Of a stretch of DNA of 64,000 nucleotides, positions 54,818-64,000 are shown piece by piece (within the stretch, counting starts at the first letter, position 1; each line of letters starts with the position of its first letter). This DNA is from Streptomyces sp. NBC_00271 (GTDB lineage: Bacteria; Actinomycetota; Actinomycetes; Streptomycetales; Streptomycetaceae): positions 3,720,001-3,784,000 of the forward strand of contig NZ_CP108070.1 in the NCBI RefSeq assembly GCF_036178845.1, read 5' to 3'. The notes beneath the pieces were generated by a model. That model searched no databases and was not told the DNA's origin. It was given only the letters and a program-made list of their open reading frames with translations. The translations under genes were made by a program, and so were the position numbers.

Positions 54818-55432
54818 GTGTCCGTACTCCCCCTGGTCTTCACCAGCGGCTGGGCCAGTGGCATCAACGCGTACGCGGTGGTGCTGCTCCTCGGCATCTT
54901 CGGAGCGACCGGTCTGAGTGACGACGTCCCGGAGTCCCTTCAGCGTCCTGAGATCCTGATCACAGCGGGCGTTCTCTTCCTGTGCGAGGCGGTCGCCGAC
55001 AAGATCCCGTACGTGGACTCGGTGTGGGACTCGGTGCACACCGTGATCCGCCCGGCGGCGGGGGCGTGGGTCGGGGCCCTGCTCGCCGGGCAGAGCGGTT
55101 CACTCTCCGATCTGGCGGCCGGCGCGATCGGCGGTTCGACGGCATTGGCGAGCCACACGGTCAAGGCCGGGACGCGAATGGCGATCAACACCTCGCCGGA
55201 GCCGTTCAGCAACTTCGTCATGAGCACCGCCGAGGATCTCGGGGTCGCCGGGATCCTGACCTTCGCGATGTTCCACCCCGAGGCCGCGGCGATCATCGCG
55301 GGCGTGCTGCTGCTCGCGGGGCTGCTGGCGCTCTTCTTCCTGATCTCACGTATCCGCCGGTTCCTGCGCCGCAGGGCCCAGCGCCGGGAGGAGAAACGCC
55401 TGGCCGCACGGGTGGGACAGCCACCCGACTGA
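54818..55432 (+). CDS. DUF4126 membrane protein, probably leaderless
   Basis: 204 residues from the GTG at 54818, starting MSVLPLVFTSGWASGINAYAV, the usual start of DUF4126 proteins. Four or five hydrophobic segments and a Gly/Ala-rich middle make it a small membrane protein; the C-terminus is Arg-rich. There is no ribosome site, but TACGAT lies 7 nt upstream, which suits a leaderless transcript. Frames open to 54485 and an ATG at 54779 exist but are less likely. Function unknown. Confidence 0.8.
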   Translation: MSVLPLVFTSGWASGINAYAVVLLLGIFGATGLSDDVPESLQRPEILITAGVLFLCEAVADKIPYVDSVWDSVHTVIRPAAGAWVGALLAGQSGSLSDLAAGAIGGSTALASHTVKAGTRMAINTSPEPFSNFVMSTAEDLGVAGILTFAMFHPEAAAIIAGVLLLAGLLALFFLISRIRRFLRRRAQRREEKRLAARVGQPPD

Positions 55433-55476
55433 GACCGCGGGCCGGGTTGTCAGTGGCGGCCGATAAAGTCGCTGGC

Positions 55477-56970
55477 ATGGGACGGATTGCGGTGATCGGC
55501 GCCGGGATGGGCGCGATGGCGGCCGCCGCCCGGCTGGCCGTCGCGGGCCACCGGGTGGTGGTGTACGAGCGCGCGGCGACGTACGGCGGGGCGGTGCGCC
55601 GCTTCGAGCGCGACGGCTTCGTGTTCGACACGGGCCCGGGACTGCTCCCCCTGCCCGCGGTCTACCGCGATCTGTTCGTCAAGACGGGCAAGGAGCCTCT
55701 GGAGGCGTGCGTCGAGCTCGTCCAGGTGGACCCGTCCTCGCGCCATGTCTTCGCCGAGGGCACGGAGGTCGGTCTGCCGAACGCCTCACGCGCGGGCGTC
55801 GTCACCGCCCTCGACGAGGCCCTCGGGGCGGGCGCGGGCGCACGGTGGGGCGACTTCCTCGTGCGGGCACGCGAGGCCTGGGACCGCACCCGCAGGCCGC
55901 TCCTGGAGGAGCCACTGTGGCCGAACTGGTCGGTGCTCGCCGAGCGCGAGCCCTACCCCTCGGTGCCGCACAAGAAGCTGCTGCGCACCCGCCGCGCCAC
56001 GACCCTCGCCGAGGTCGGCGCCTGGGAGTTGCGCGACCCGCGCCTCACCGCCCTGCTGGAGAGCCACGCCCTCGCCCACGGGCTCGATCCGCGCGTCACC
56101 CCGGCGAGCGCGGCCGTACTGCTGTACATGGAGCACGCCTTCGGCACCTGGTATGTGCGCGGCGGCATAAGGGAGTTGGCGCGCGCGGTGTACGAGCGGT
56201 GTGTGGCCCGCAGGGTGGAGTTCCGCTTCGAAACCCCGGTCGCGCGGATCGTCGAGAAGGACGGCCGGGCGACGGGTGTGGAGCTGGCCGACGGCGAGGT
56301 CGCGGACGCCGACTTCGTGGTCGCCGGTGTCGCGCCCGGAGCGCTCGACGCCCTGGTCCCCGGGACGGCGCTACGGGGCGGTGACGAGGTCGCGCCGCAG
56401 CGCGGGGCGCCGAGCAGACTGACCGTGCTGCTGGCGCTGCGCGGAGGGCGCCCCGAGGGGGTGGCACACCGGACGGTGGTGCACGCGGCGGACCGGGCGG
56501 AGGAGTTGGACCGGATCTTCGGTGAGCGTCCGGGGTTCTCCTCCGCGCCCACCGTGACGGTGTCGCGCCCGGACGACCCCGCCCTCGCACCGGACGCGGA
56601 GCACGAGGCGGTCACGCTGAGCGTCACGGTCCCATCGGACCTGTCGGTGTCCGAGGAAGACGTGGAGGGGGTGCTCGGTGTCGCCGAGCGCGCGATACCG
56701 GGCCTGCGCGAGCGTCTGCTGTGGCACGAGGCCCGCACTCCTGCCGACTTCGCGGAAGAGACGGGCGCGGACGGCGGCGCCGTCCCCGCACCGGCGCTCG
56801 CCGCGGCGGACGGACGACTGCTGCACGCGTCGAACTCCACCCGTATGCCGGGGCTGTTCGTGGTCGGCGGCTGGGCCCACCCGGGCGGCGGCCTCCCGCA
56901 CGCGGGCATGTCGGGCGCCCTGGTGTCCGGACTGATCGTGGAGGGACCGCAGTTCCGGGGCTCTCAGTGA
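55477..56970 (+). CDS. Phytoene desaturase-like flavoprotein
   Basis: 497 residues. N-terminal Rossmann motif IAVIGAGMGAMAAAARLA, followed by the FAD-binding VYERAATYGGAVRRFERDGFVFDTGPG (GG-RRF-type motif) and a C-terminal GLFVVGGWAHPGGGLPHAGMSGALV, the pattern of carotenoid dehydrogenases and amine oxidase-like enzymes. No other carotenoid gene is near, so substrate is open. ATG 55477; TAAAGT lies 7 nt upstream, so it too may be leaderless. It starts 44 nt after the DUF4126 stop. Confidence 0.88.
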   Translation: MGRIAVIGAGMGAMAAAARLAVAGHRVVVYERAATYGGAVRRFERDGFVFDTGPGLLPLPAVYRDLFVKTGKEPLEACVELVQVDPSSRHVFAEGTEVGLPNASRAGVVTALDEALGAGAGARWGDFLVRAREAWDRTRRPLLEEPLWPNWSVLAEREPYPSVPHKKLLRTRRATTLAEVGAWELRDPRLTALLESHALAHGLDPRVTPASAAVLLYMEHAFGTWYVRGGIRELARAVYERCVARRVEFRFETPVARIVEKDGRATGVELADGEVADADFVVAGVAPGALDALVPGTALRGGDEVAPQRGAPSRLTVLLALRGGRPEGVAHRTVVHAADRAEELDRIFGERPGFSSAPTVTVSRPDDPALAPDAEHEAVTLSVTVPSDLSVSEEDVEGVLGVAERAIPGLRERLLWHEARTPADFAEETGADGGAVPAPALAAADGRLLHASNSTRMPGLFVVGGWAHPGGGLPHAGMSGALVSGLIVEGPQFRGSQ

Positions 56971-56985
56971 GCGCACCGGCGCGCC

Positions 56986-57012
56986 GAAGGCCGCCCGAAG
57001 GGGGCGGCCTTC
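56986..57012. terminator. 11-bp hairpin between convergent genes
   Basis: GAAGGCCGCCC and GGGCGGCCTTC pair around GAAGG. It starts 15 nt after the flavoprotein stop and runs into the last codons of the convergent Gln/Tyr-rich gene. Confidence 0.75.
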
Positions 57013-58015
57013 AGTACCGGTACTGCTCGTCGTACCCCGCGCCGTTGGCGTTGCCGTTGCCCTGGTACGGGTAGGGCTGCTCCGGCGGGAGTTCGCCGCC
57101 GTAGGGGTCGTCGGTGTTGCGCTGCTGCGGGACCCAGACGCCGCCGGCCGGGGTCTCGCCGCCGTAGCCGCCGGTGGCGTACTGGTCCTGGCCGTAGCCC
57201 TGCTGCTGCTGCGTGTACTGCTGGTCGCCGCCGCCGTAGGTCGTGTCGTACGAGGCGCCGCCGTAGGTCTGCGTGCCGGTGTACGGGTCGGAGTAGGCCG
57301 CGTACTGCTGCTGGCCGTTGTCGTAGCCGTACTGCTGCTGCTGGTCGTACCCGGTCGAGTAGCCGTCGTACGCGTAGGCCTGCTGGTCCTGGGACTGGGC
57401 CGCGGCGGCGTAGGACTGGTCGGGGGCGGCCGCGTAGGCGGTGTCGCTGTAGACGCCGTAGGAGCCGGTGTCGTCGGGCAGGGGCTGGGGCTCGTACACG
57501 GCGGTGGCCTCGGCGGCCGTCAGGTCGCCGGAGCCGGGCGGCATGAACCGGTCGGAGTGCGCGGGCGAGAACACGTCGTCCTCTCGGGTGAAGTCGTCGC
57601 CCTGGGGATACGCCGCGCCTCGGGCCAGTCCTTCGGCCCTGGCCTCGGCTCCCTCGGCCGTTTCGAGGTCGGAGACCTCCAGCTCCGGATCCTCGTGGCC
57701 CTCACCGCGGCGTCGCTTGCTCTTGCCGAAGCCCTTGCCGGCGCCACTGTCGGCGCCCTGCCGGTTGCCCACGGCCCAGCCCTCCGCGAAACCGCGGCGG
57801 AACGACAGGGTGACGTACGTCTGGCCGACCGCGAAGGCCGCGGCGCCGAGCCCGATGACGATCACGGAAGGGATCAGCACGCCGAAGACGACACCGAGGA
57901 AGCCCACGAAAGCGAGCAGGCGCCAGCGCAACCGCGCCTTGTACTGCAGCAGGACCTCGCCGAGCAGCCACAGCGCGACGATGCCGAACGCGATATAGAG
58001 GACCGTCCAGCCCAT
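57011..58015 (-). CDS. Membrane protein with long Gln/Tyr/Gly-rich tail
   Basis: 334 residues. Two hydrophobic segments in the first 75 residues anchor it; then a short basic linker, and from about residue 195 on an extreme composition of Gln, Tyr, Gly, Asp and Ser (YDQQQQYGYD, QQQYAAYSD, GGYGGETP). This prion-like, disordered tail may phase-separate or mediate adhesion, which is inference. ATG start. Upstream lies metF on the same strand (56-nt gap). Confidence 0.85.
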   Translation of the reverse strand: MGWTVLYIAFGIVALWLLGEVLLQYKARLRWRLLAFVGFLGVVFGVLIPSVIVIGLGAAAFAVGQTYVTLSFRRGFAEGWAVGNRQGADSGAGKGFGKSKRRRGEGHEDPELEVSDLETAEGAEARAEGLARGAAYPQGDDFTREDDVFSPAHSDRFMPPGSGDLTAAEATAVYEPQPLPDDTGSYGVYSDTAYAAAPDQSYAAAAQSQDQQAYAYDGYSTGYDQQQQYGYDNGQQQYAAYSDPYTGTQTYGGASYDTTYGGGDQQYTQQQQGYGQDQYATGGYGGETPAGGVWVPQQRNTDDPYGGELPPEQPYPYQGNGNANGAGYDEQYRY

Positions 58016-58071
58016 GTACGCCCCTCTCCCAGTGGCCGCTACGCAGTGTGTCGTACGTGGGTGCGACCGGT

Positions 58072-59004
<933 letters not shown>

Positions 59005-59162
59005 TTAGTCAGGGGGCGGCGGTCTCCCAACCGAACCGACGTCAATTGTCTGTTTTGTCGACTTCTTGTCCACCCCTCGGACACCTGCTGGGACAACCGG
59101 TCCGATTGTTGATCGGACCATCGACGCGTCGGGGCACGGCCTGTGCCTGACGCAGCCGCCCC

Positions 59163-59813
59163 TTACGCCTGACGCAGCCGCTTCGCGAATTCCGCCGCCG
59201 CCGCGCCGGGATCCGCCGCCTCGGTGATCGCCCGCACGACGACGACACGGCGGGCGCCCGCCTCCAGGACCTCGTCGAGGTTGCCGAGGTCGATGCCGCC
59301 GATGGCGAACCAGGGGCGGTCGGTGGCGAGGGAGGCCGTGTGACGGACCAGGCCGAGGCCCGGGGCGTGGCGGCCGGGCTTGGTGGGGGTGGGCCAGCAG
59401 GGGCCGGTGCAGAAGTAGTCCACGCCGTCCTGGACGGCGGCTGCCGCGGCCTCGGACTCGGCGTGCGTGGAGCGGCCGATCAGGACCTCGTCGCCGAGGA
59501 TCGCGCGGGCGGCGGGGACCGGGAGGTCGCCCTGGCCCAGGTGGAGTACGTCGGCGCGGATGGCGTGGGCGACGTCCGCCCGGTCGTTGACCGCGAGGAG
59601 CTTGCCGTGGCGGGCGCAGGCGTCCGCGAAGACCTGGAGGTGCTCCAGTTCCTCGGCGGCCTCCATGCCCTTGTCGCGCAGCTGCACGATGTCGACACCG
59701 CCGGTCAGGACCGCGTCCAGGAAGTCGGCGAGGTCGCCCTGGCGCTTGCGGGCGTCCGTGCAGAGGTAGACGCGGGCGTCGGCGAGGCGGGTGCGGGCGG
59801 CGTTCTCGGGCAT
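59163..59813 (-). CDS. thiE: Thiamine phosphate synthase
   Basis: 216 residues, TIM barrel. Couples HMP-PP with the thiazole phosphate. Motifs [46 protein letters not shown] and [10 protein letters not shown] are those of ThiE. ATG at 59813 with a GGGGGA site; a longer frame to 59858 lacks one. No TPP riboswitch precedes it, unlike thiO, so it may be regulated by other means or be constitutive. Confidence 0.95.
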   Translation of the reverse strand: MPENAARTRLADARVYLCTDARKRQGDLADFLDAVLTGGVDIVQLRDKGMEAAEELEHLQVFADACARHGKLLAVNDRADVAHAIRADVLHLGQGDLPVPAARAILGDEVLIGRSTHAESEAAAAAVQDGVDYFCTGPCWPTPTKPGRHAPGLGLVRHTASLATDRPWFAIGGIDLGNLDEVLEAGARRVVVVRAITEAADPGAAAAEFAKRLRQA

Positions 59814-59833
59814 GCGTGTGTCCCCCGTGGTGC

Positions 59834-59930
59834 GGGTGCGTACGGATGTCGTACGCACCCTACGGACGTGGTGCGGTGCGTACGGACCGCGGCGGCCGGG
59901 GTGGTCCGGGGCCGGCCGTGGTCCGTACGC
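59834..59930. repeat. Nested GTACG inverted repeats upstream of thiE
   Basis: GGGTGCGTACG and its complement (59834..59844, 59850..59860) form an 11-bp hairpin, and GCGTACGGACC (59878..59888) pairs with GGTCCGTACGC (59920..59930). They lie in the 133-nt gap between the Rv2175c-like gene and thiE, and could act as terminator or operator. Confidence 0.65.
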
Positions 59931-59946
59931 CGGACGGTCGTTCGAA

Positions 59947-60318
59947 TCAGACGGCGAGCGCCTGGGCGCGGCGCTTCACCTCCGTGCCGCGATTCTCGCT
60001 CAGAGCCTGCGCGGGGGTGCCGGGCAGGCTCGGGTCGGGGGTGAAGAGCCACTCGAGCATCTCTTCGTCGGAGAAGCCGTCGTCCCGCAGGAGCGTCAAG
60101 GTGCCGGTCAGGCCCTTGACGACCTTCTGCTCGTTCCCGTCGATGAAGGCGGCGGGGACGTGCAGCGCGCGGTTCTCACCACGGCGTACGGCGATCAGCT
60201 GGCCCTCCTTGACCAACTGCCGGACGCGGGTCACCTCGACGCCGAGCTGTTCGGCGATGTCGGGGAGGGTGAGCCAGGCGGGGACGAGAGCATCGATCTT
60301 TGCGTCAATCTCGGTCAC
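59947..60318 (-). CDS. Rv2175c-family DNA-binding protein
   Basis: 123 residues. N-terminal winged or helix-turn-helix DNA-binding domain: [33 protein letters not shown] (about residues 15-47), then [15 protein letters not shown] and an all-helical C-terminus. Matches the Rv2175c family; the mycobacterial protein is a phosphorylation target of PknL. Targets here are unknown. GTG start. Confidence 0.88.
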   Translation of the reverse strand: MTEIDAKIDALVPAWLTLPDIAEQLGVEVTRVRQLVKEGQLIAVRRGENRALHVPAAFIDGNEQKVVKGLTGTLTLLRDDGFSDEEMLEWLFTPDPSLPGTPAQALSENRGTEVKRRAQALAV

Positions 60319-60402
60319 GGGACAAGCCTGCCATCCCGGACTGACACTCGGTACCCGGGCGCCCCCCGGACCGCCGCCGTCCGGGCGACGGAAACCGGGG
60401 GG

Positions 60403-61641
60403 TCATGCCGTGGCGTCCTTCAGGGGGCGGGACGGGTCGGCCAGGACGTCCGGGTTCATGGGCATGCCCGCCTCGATCAGGCGGCGGCCCTGGGCCAGGT
60501 CACGGGGACGCCCCACGGCCAGCAGGGCGACGAGGCGGCTCTCGCGGAGCCAGCACACCGTCCAGGCCGCGCCCGACGGGTCGCCCCGCCAGACGGTCGT
60601 ATCGGCGGGGGCGTGATGGCCGACGTACTGGACGAAGCGGCCGAACTGCTCGGACCAGAAGTACGGGACCGGGTCGTACGCCGCCGGGGCCTCGCCGATG
60701 ATGTTCGCCGCGACCGTGCGCGGCGCCTGGAGGGCGTTGTCCCAGTGGTGGACGAGGAGGCGCTCCTCGTAGCGGCCCGACGGGAAGGAGGCGCAGTCGC
60801 CGACCGCGTAGATGTCCGGGACGGAGGTGCGCAGGTGGTTGTCGGCGACCACTTCGCGGTGGGCGCCGAGCTCGATGCCGGAGCCGGCCAGCCAGGCGGT
60901 GGCGGGGCGCGCGCCGATGCCGACGACCACGGCGCCCGCCGGCACCCGCGTGCCGTCGTCGAGGACCACCGCGCCGGGCTCGACGCGCTCCACGCGCGCG
61001 TGGGTGCGCAGCGACGCGCCGCTGTCCGCGTACCAGCCGGTCATCGGCGCGGCCACCTCCGCGGGCAGCGCGCCGGCCAGTGGCCGGTCGGCGGCCTCGA
61101 CCACCGTGACCGCGCACCCGGCCTCACGTGCCGCCGTCGCGAACTCCGCACCGATCCAGCCCGCCCCGACGACCACGATGTCGTGCTGCTGGGCGAGCAC
61201 GGGGCGCAGCCGCTCGGCGTCGTCCAGGGTCCGCAGCAGATGGACGCCGGGGACGCCCTCCGAGCCCGGCAGCTGAATCGGTTCCGCGCCGGTCGCGAGG
61301 ACCAGGACGTCGTAGGGCACCGGTCCCGCCTCGGTGTCCAGCTCGTGGTCCGCGGGGCGCAGGCCCAGCGCCTCGCAGCCGAGCCGCAGTTCGATGTCCA
61401 GCGCCTCGAAGTCGATGTCGAAGGCGGAGCCCTCGGCCTTGCCGAGCAGCACCGCCTTGGACAGGGGTGGCCGGTCGTACGGCTGGTGCGGCTCGGCGCC
61501 GATCAGCGTCACATCCCCGGTGAATCCCTGTTCCCGCAGGGCGACCGCCGTCTGTACGCCGGCCATGCCCGCGCCCACGATGACGACCCGCCGTGCCGCA
61601 CGCCCCTGCGCCCGCACCTGTGCCCGCGTCTGCTCGCTCAC
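60403..61641 (-). CDS. FAD-dependent ferredoxin-reductase-like oxidoreductase
   Basis: 412 residues from the GTG at 61641. Two Rossmann repeats: VVIVGAGMAGVQTAVALREQG near residue 20 and VVVGAGWIGAEFATAAREAG near residue 155; the YDRPPLSKAVL motif and IYAVGDCASF near residue 282 mark the ferredoxin/rubredoxin reductase branch (AIF-like). Electron partner unknown. A palindromic operator sits 17 nt upstream of the start and TATGGT lies 6 nt before GTG. The open frame reaches 61737. Confidence 0.9.
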   Translation of the reverse strand: MSEQTRAQVRAQGRAARRVVIVGAGMAGVQTAVALREQGFTGDVTLIGAEPHQPYDRPPLSKAVLLGKAEGSAFDIDFEALDIELRLGCEALGLRPADHELDTEAGPVPYDVLVLATGAEPIQLPGSEGVPGVHLLRTLDDAERLRPVLAQQHDIVVVGAGWIGAEFATAAREAGCAVTVVEAADRPLAGALPAEVAAPMTGWYADSGASLRTHARVERVEPGAVVLDDGTRVPAGAVVVGIGARPATAWLAGSGIELGAHREVVADNHLRTSVPDIYAVGDCASFPSGRYEERLLVHHWDNALQAPRTVAANIIGEAPAAYDPVPYFWSEQFGRFVQYVGHHAPADTTVWRGDPSGAAWTVCWLRESRLVALLAVGRPRDLAQGRRLIEAGMPMNPDVLADPSRPLKDATA

Positions 61642-61657
61642 CTGATCACCATAGACA

Positions 61658-61674
61658 ACTGACAATCTGTCAGT
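61658..61674. promoter_or_regulatory. Operator-like inverted repeat before the oxidoreductase
   Basis: ACTGACA-ATC-TGTCAGT is a perfect 7-bp inverted repeat at 61658..61674. It lies within the 32 nt between the upstream gene's stop and the GTG, overlapping the likely promoter, and resembles a TetR-type site. Confidence 0.6.
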
Positions 61675-62024
61675 CAGGGGACGTGCGCAGTGACCTGTTC
61701 CACAACGCTCGTACCGCTCCCGTCCTGGGACTCCCACTCCCAGGTCTCCTCCAGGCGCAACCGTCCGTCGGGCAGCTCCACGACCACGGACACGCAGTGG
61801 CCCGACGAGGTGCTGCCGTCGTGCTTCAGCTGCACGTACCGGAAGTCGAGGCGGTCGCCCTCCCGCGTCCCCACGAGGTGACCGCGTACGACGTCCCCGC
61901 CCGCGTACTCGGCCCAGATCTCGCCGTCCTTCTCGTGGTACGTGAACCGGGTGCGCGTGCCGACCTGCCCGGGGGCCTGGTCGGCGACCGGGGCGAGGAC
62001 GAGGCCGTCGAGCGTACGGGCCAT
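61674..62024 (-). CDS. Small conserved protein, unknown function
   Basis: 116 residues, beta-rich, soluble. MARTLDGLVLAPVADQA then TRFTYHEKDGEIWAEYAGG and RGHLVGTREGDRLDFRYVQL, SSGHCVSVVVELPDGRLRLEETW; the alternating pattern suggests a small beta-barrel. Homologues are sometimes labelled N-acetylglutamate synthase, but no GNAT acetyl-CoA motif is visible. ATG at 62024 preceded by GGGAG; the frame extends to 62117 without a ribosome site. It reads towards the oxidoreductase, 32 nt away. Confidence 0.78.
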   Translation of the reverse strand: MARTLDGLVLAPVADQAPGQVGTRTRFTYHEKDGEIWAEYAGGDVVRGHLVGTREGDRLDFRYVQLKHDGSTSSGHCVSVVVELPDGRLRLEETWEWESQDGSGTSVVEQVTAHVP

Positions 62025-62123
62025 GGACGGAGGCTCCCTTACTGAGACATACGGCAGCGGGCTAGGGTGGCCAATGTGCTGCATCTCCCGGGGGCGACCC
62101 CCGGACACCCGGCACAAAAGACT

Positions 62124-62216
62124 ACTCGCGGGAGCCTGGACGCACCGGGCTGAGAGGGAGGCTGGCGGCCTCCGACCGTACGAACCTGATCCGGGTCATG
62201 CCGGCGAAGGGAGGGG
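62124..62216 (+). ncRNA. TPP (THI-box) riboswitch
   Basis: The conserved parts are present in order: GGGCTGAGAGGG near 62147, ACCGTACGAACCTGATCCGG near 62175 and GGTCATGCCGGCGAAGGGAG near 62195. The GGGAGG ribosome site of thiO is in its 3' end, so ligand binding should block translation. The domain sits 10 nt upstream of the ATG and controls thiO-thiS-thiG. Confidence 0.96.
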
Positions 62217-62226
62217 CTGGACACCT

Positions 62227-63432
62227 ATGTCGCCTACGCGTACACCTGCACGTTCCTCGGATGCGCCGGCATCGGACGCACGTGCGTCGGACGTCCTCGT
62301 CATCGGGGGCGGGATCATCGGTCTGGTGACCGCCTGGCGGGCCGCGCAGCGCGGGTTCACCGTCGCGGTCGTGGACCCCGAGCCGGGCGGCGGGGCGGCG
62401 CGGGTGGCCGCCGGGATGCTCGCCGCCGTCACCGAGCTGCACTACGGCGAGCAGACCCTGCTGGGCCTGAACCTCGCCTCCGCGCGCCGCTATCCCGACT
62501 TCGCCGCCGAACTCACCGAGGCGAGCGGCCAGGACCTCGGCTACCGCCGGTGCGGCACGCTGGCCGTCGCGCTGGACGCCGACGACCGGGCTCACCTGCG
62601 CGAACTGCACGCCTTGCAACACCGCTCGGGGCTCGAATCGGAGTGGCTCAGCGGCCGGGAGTGCCGCCGTCTGGAGCCCATGCTCGCGCCGGGCGTGCGC
62701 GGCGGGCTGCGGGTCGACGGCGACCACCAGATCGACCCGCGCCGGCTCGCGAAGGCCCTGGTCACGGCGTGCGAGCGGGCCGGAGTGGAGTTCCACCGGA
62801 CGTGGGCGGAGCGCTTGACCGTCGTACGGGACCGGGCCACCGGGGTCGTCACGACGGGCGGTGAACAGCTGGCGGCGGGGCAGGTGGTGCTCGCCGCCGG
62901 GAGCCTCAGCGGGAAGCTCCCGGGCGTGCCCGCCGACGTACTGCCGCCCGTACGGCCCGTGAAGGGTCAGGTGCTGCGGCTGACCGTGCCGAAGCGGTAC
63001 GCACCGTTCCTGAGCCGGACCGTGCGGGCCGTGGTCCGCGGCAGCCAGGTCTATCTGGTGCCGCGGGAGAACGGTGAGCTCGTCGTGGGCGCCACCAGCG
63101 AGGAGCTGGGCTGGGACACCACGGTGACCGCGGGCGGGGTCTACGAGCTGCTGCGCGACGCCCACGAGCTGGTGCCCGGGATCACCGAGCTGCCGCTCAC
63201 CGAGACGCGCGCGGGCCTGCGGCCCGGGTCGCCCGACAACGCGCCGCTGCTCGGCCCGACCGCGCTCGACGGGCTGCTGCTGGCCACCGGGCACTACCGC
63301 AACGGCGTCCTGCTCACGCCCGTCACCGGGGACGCCATGGCGCACGTCCTGACCACCGGCGAGCTCCCGGAAGTGGCCCGCCCCTTCACCCCCGGGCGCT
63401 TCAGCACCGCACTCACGGAGCAGACCGTATGA
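62227..63432 (+). CDS. thiO: Glycine oxidase ThiO
   Basis: 401 residues. FAD-dependent oxidation of glycine to the imine used for the thiazole ring. FAD motif VLVIGGGIIGLVTAWRAAQRG near residue 23, the LVPRENGELVVGATSEELGW and RPGSPDNAPLLGPT motifs are DAO/ThiO family. ATG at 62227, 11 nt past a ribosome site inside the TPP riboswitch. Stop overlaps thiS start by 4 nt (ATGA). Confidence 0.95.
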   Translation: MSPTRTPARSSDAPASDARASDVLVIGGGIIGLVTAWRAAQRGFTVAVVDPEPGGGAARVAAGMLAAVTELHYGEQTLLGLNLASARRYPDFAAELTEASGQDLGYRRCGTLAVALDADDRAHLRELHALQHRSGLESEWLSGRECRRLEPMLAPGVRGGLRVDGDHQIDPRRLAKALVTACERAGVEFHRTWAERLTVVRDRATGVVTTGGEQLAAGQVVLAAGSLSGKLPGVPADVLPPVRPVKGQVLRLTVPKRYAPFLSRTVRAVVRGSQVYLVPRENGELVVGATSEELGWDTTVTAGGVYELLRDAHELVPGITELPLTETRAGLRPGSPDNAPLLGPTALDGLLLATGHYRNGVLLTPVTGDAMAHVLTTGELPEVARPFTPGRFSTALTEQTV

Positions 63433-63629
63433 ACATCTTCGTCAACGGAGAGCGACGGCTCGTCGCCGCCGACACGGCCCTCGACACGCTCGTCGCCACC
63501 CTCACCGTCGCGCCCTCCGGCGTCGCCGCCGCGCTCAACGAAACCGTCGTCCCGCGCACGCAGTGGTCGTCCACGGCCCTGTCCGAGGGAGACCGCGTCG
63601 AAGTCCTCACCGCAGTCCAAGGAGGCTGA
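63429..63629 (+). CDS. thiS: Sulfur carrier protein ThiS
   Basis: 66 residues, ubiquitin-like. Ends VLTAVQGG: the C-terminal Gly-Gly is thiocarboxylated to donate sulfur to the thiazole ring. Starts MNIFVNGERRLVAADTALDTL. ATG overlaps the thiO stop. thiG starts 3 nt after its stop. Confidence 0.96.
   Translation: MNIFVNGERRLVAADTALDTLVATLTVAPSGVAAALNETVVPRTQWSSTALSEGDRVEVLTAVQGG

Positions 63630-64000
<371 letters not shown>

Overview
The window is very GC-rich chromosomal DNA with codon third positions dominated by G and C, many GTG starts and stop/start overlaps of the ATGA/GTGA type. Gene content and order (dnaE, rluD-lspA, a DksA-type zinc-finger gene, a T-box-led ileS, divIVA-ylmG-sepF-ylmE-pgeF-ftsZ-ftsQ-murG-ftsW-murD-mraY-murF-murE-ftsI-ftsL-rsmH, carbonic anhydrase, moxR-DUF58-transglutaminase, DUF3040, metF, thiE, thiO-thiS-thiG) are those of a Streptomyces core chromosome. 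The species cannot be fixed from sequence alone. I see no phage, insertion sequence, tRNA, rRNA or CRISPR array.

Layout. 1-3.3 kb (minus): ABC exporter (permease cut by the window edge, plus ATPase) and a NYN-domain protein. 3.5-3.8 kb: a 58-residue basic protein and a shared terminator. 3.8-7.35 kb (minus): dnaE. 7.7-12.9 kb (plus): DUF2252 kinase-like protein, membrane protein, thioredoxin-fold membrane protein, Tat-exported PhoD phosphatase, small secreted protein. 13-18.9 kb: dienelactone-hydrolase-like enzyme, MscS channel, Na+/H+ antiporter, GNAT enzyme, rluD, lspA. 19-20 kb: a protein joining a histone-H1-like Lys/Ala tail to a DksA/TraR zinc finger. 20.2-23.7 kb: ileS under an Ile-specific T-box.

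24.3-42.25 kb (minus): the division and cell-wall (dcw) cluster, transcribed from rsmH towards divIVA. Lipid II synthesis (murE, murF, mraY, murD, murG), septal synthase (ftsW, ftsI), divisome linkers (ftsQ, ftsL), the Z ring (ftsZ, sepF, ylmG) and the polar-growth scaffold divIVA lie in one direction, many with 4-nt overlaps. A recognisable vegetative promoter lies 216-250 nt upstream of rsmH, and a long regulatory gap precedes ftsZ.

42.7-48.3 kb (plus): beta-carbonic anhydrase, then a translationally coupled moxR/DUF58/transglutaminase operon. 48.6-50.8 kb (minus): DUF3040, a methyltransferase and a HEPN-type protein. 50.97-54.4 kb (plus): a degenerate ABC ATPase, a YhgE/Pip-type membrane protein and a TetR regulator, with a near-perfect palindromic operator in the divergent promoter. 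54.8-57 kb: DUF4126 protein and a phytoene-desaturase-like flavoprotein. 57-62 kb (minus): Gln/Tyr-rich membrane protein, metF, thiE, Rv2175c-like protein, ferredoxin-reductase-like flavoprotein, small conserved protein. 62.1 kb to the end (plus): TPP riboswitch and thiO-thiS-thiG (thiG cut by the edge).

The most unusual items are the degenerate-ATPase/YhgE/TetR module, the H1-DksA fusion with stacked palindromes at its promoter, a dispersed intergenic repeat present three times after ileS, and several in-frame tandem repeats (divIVA, ftsL, lspA end).
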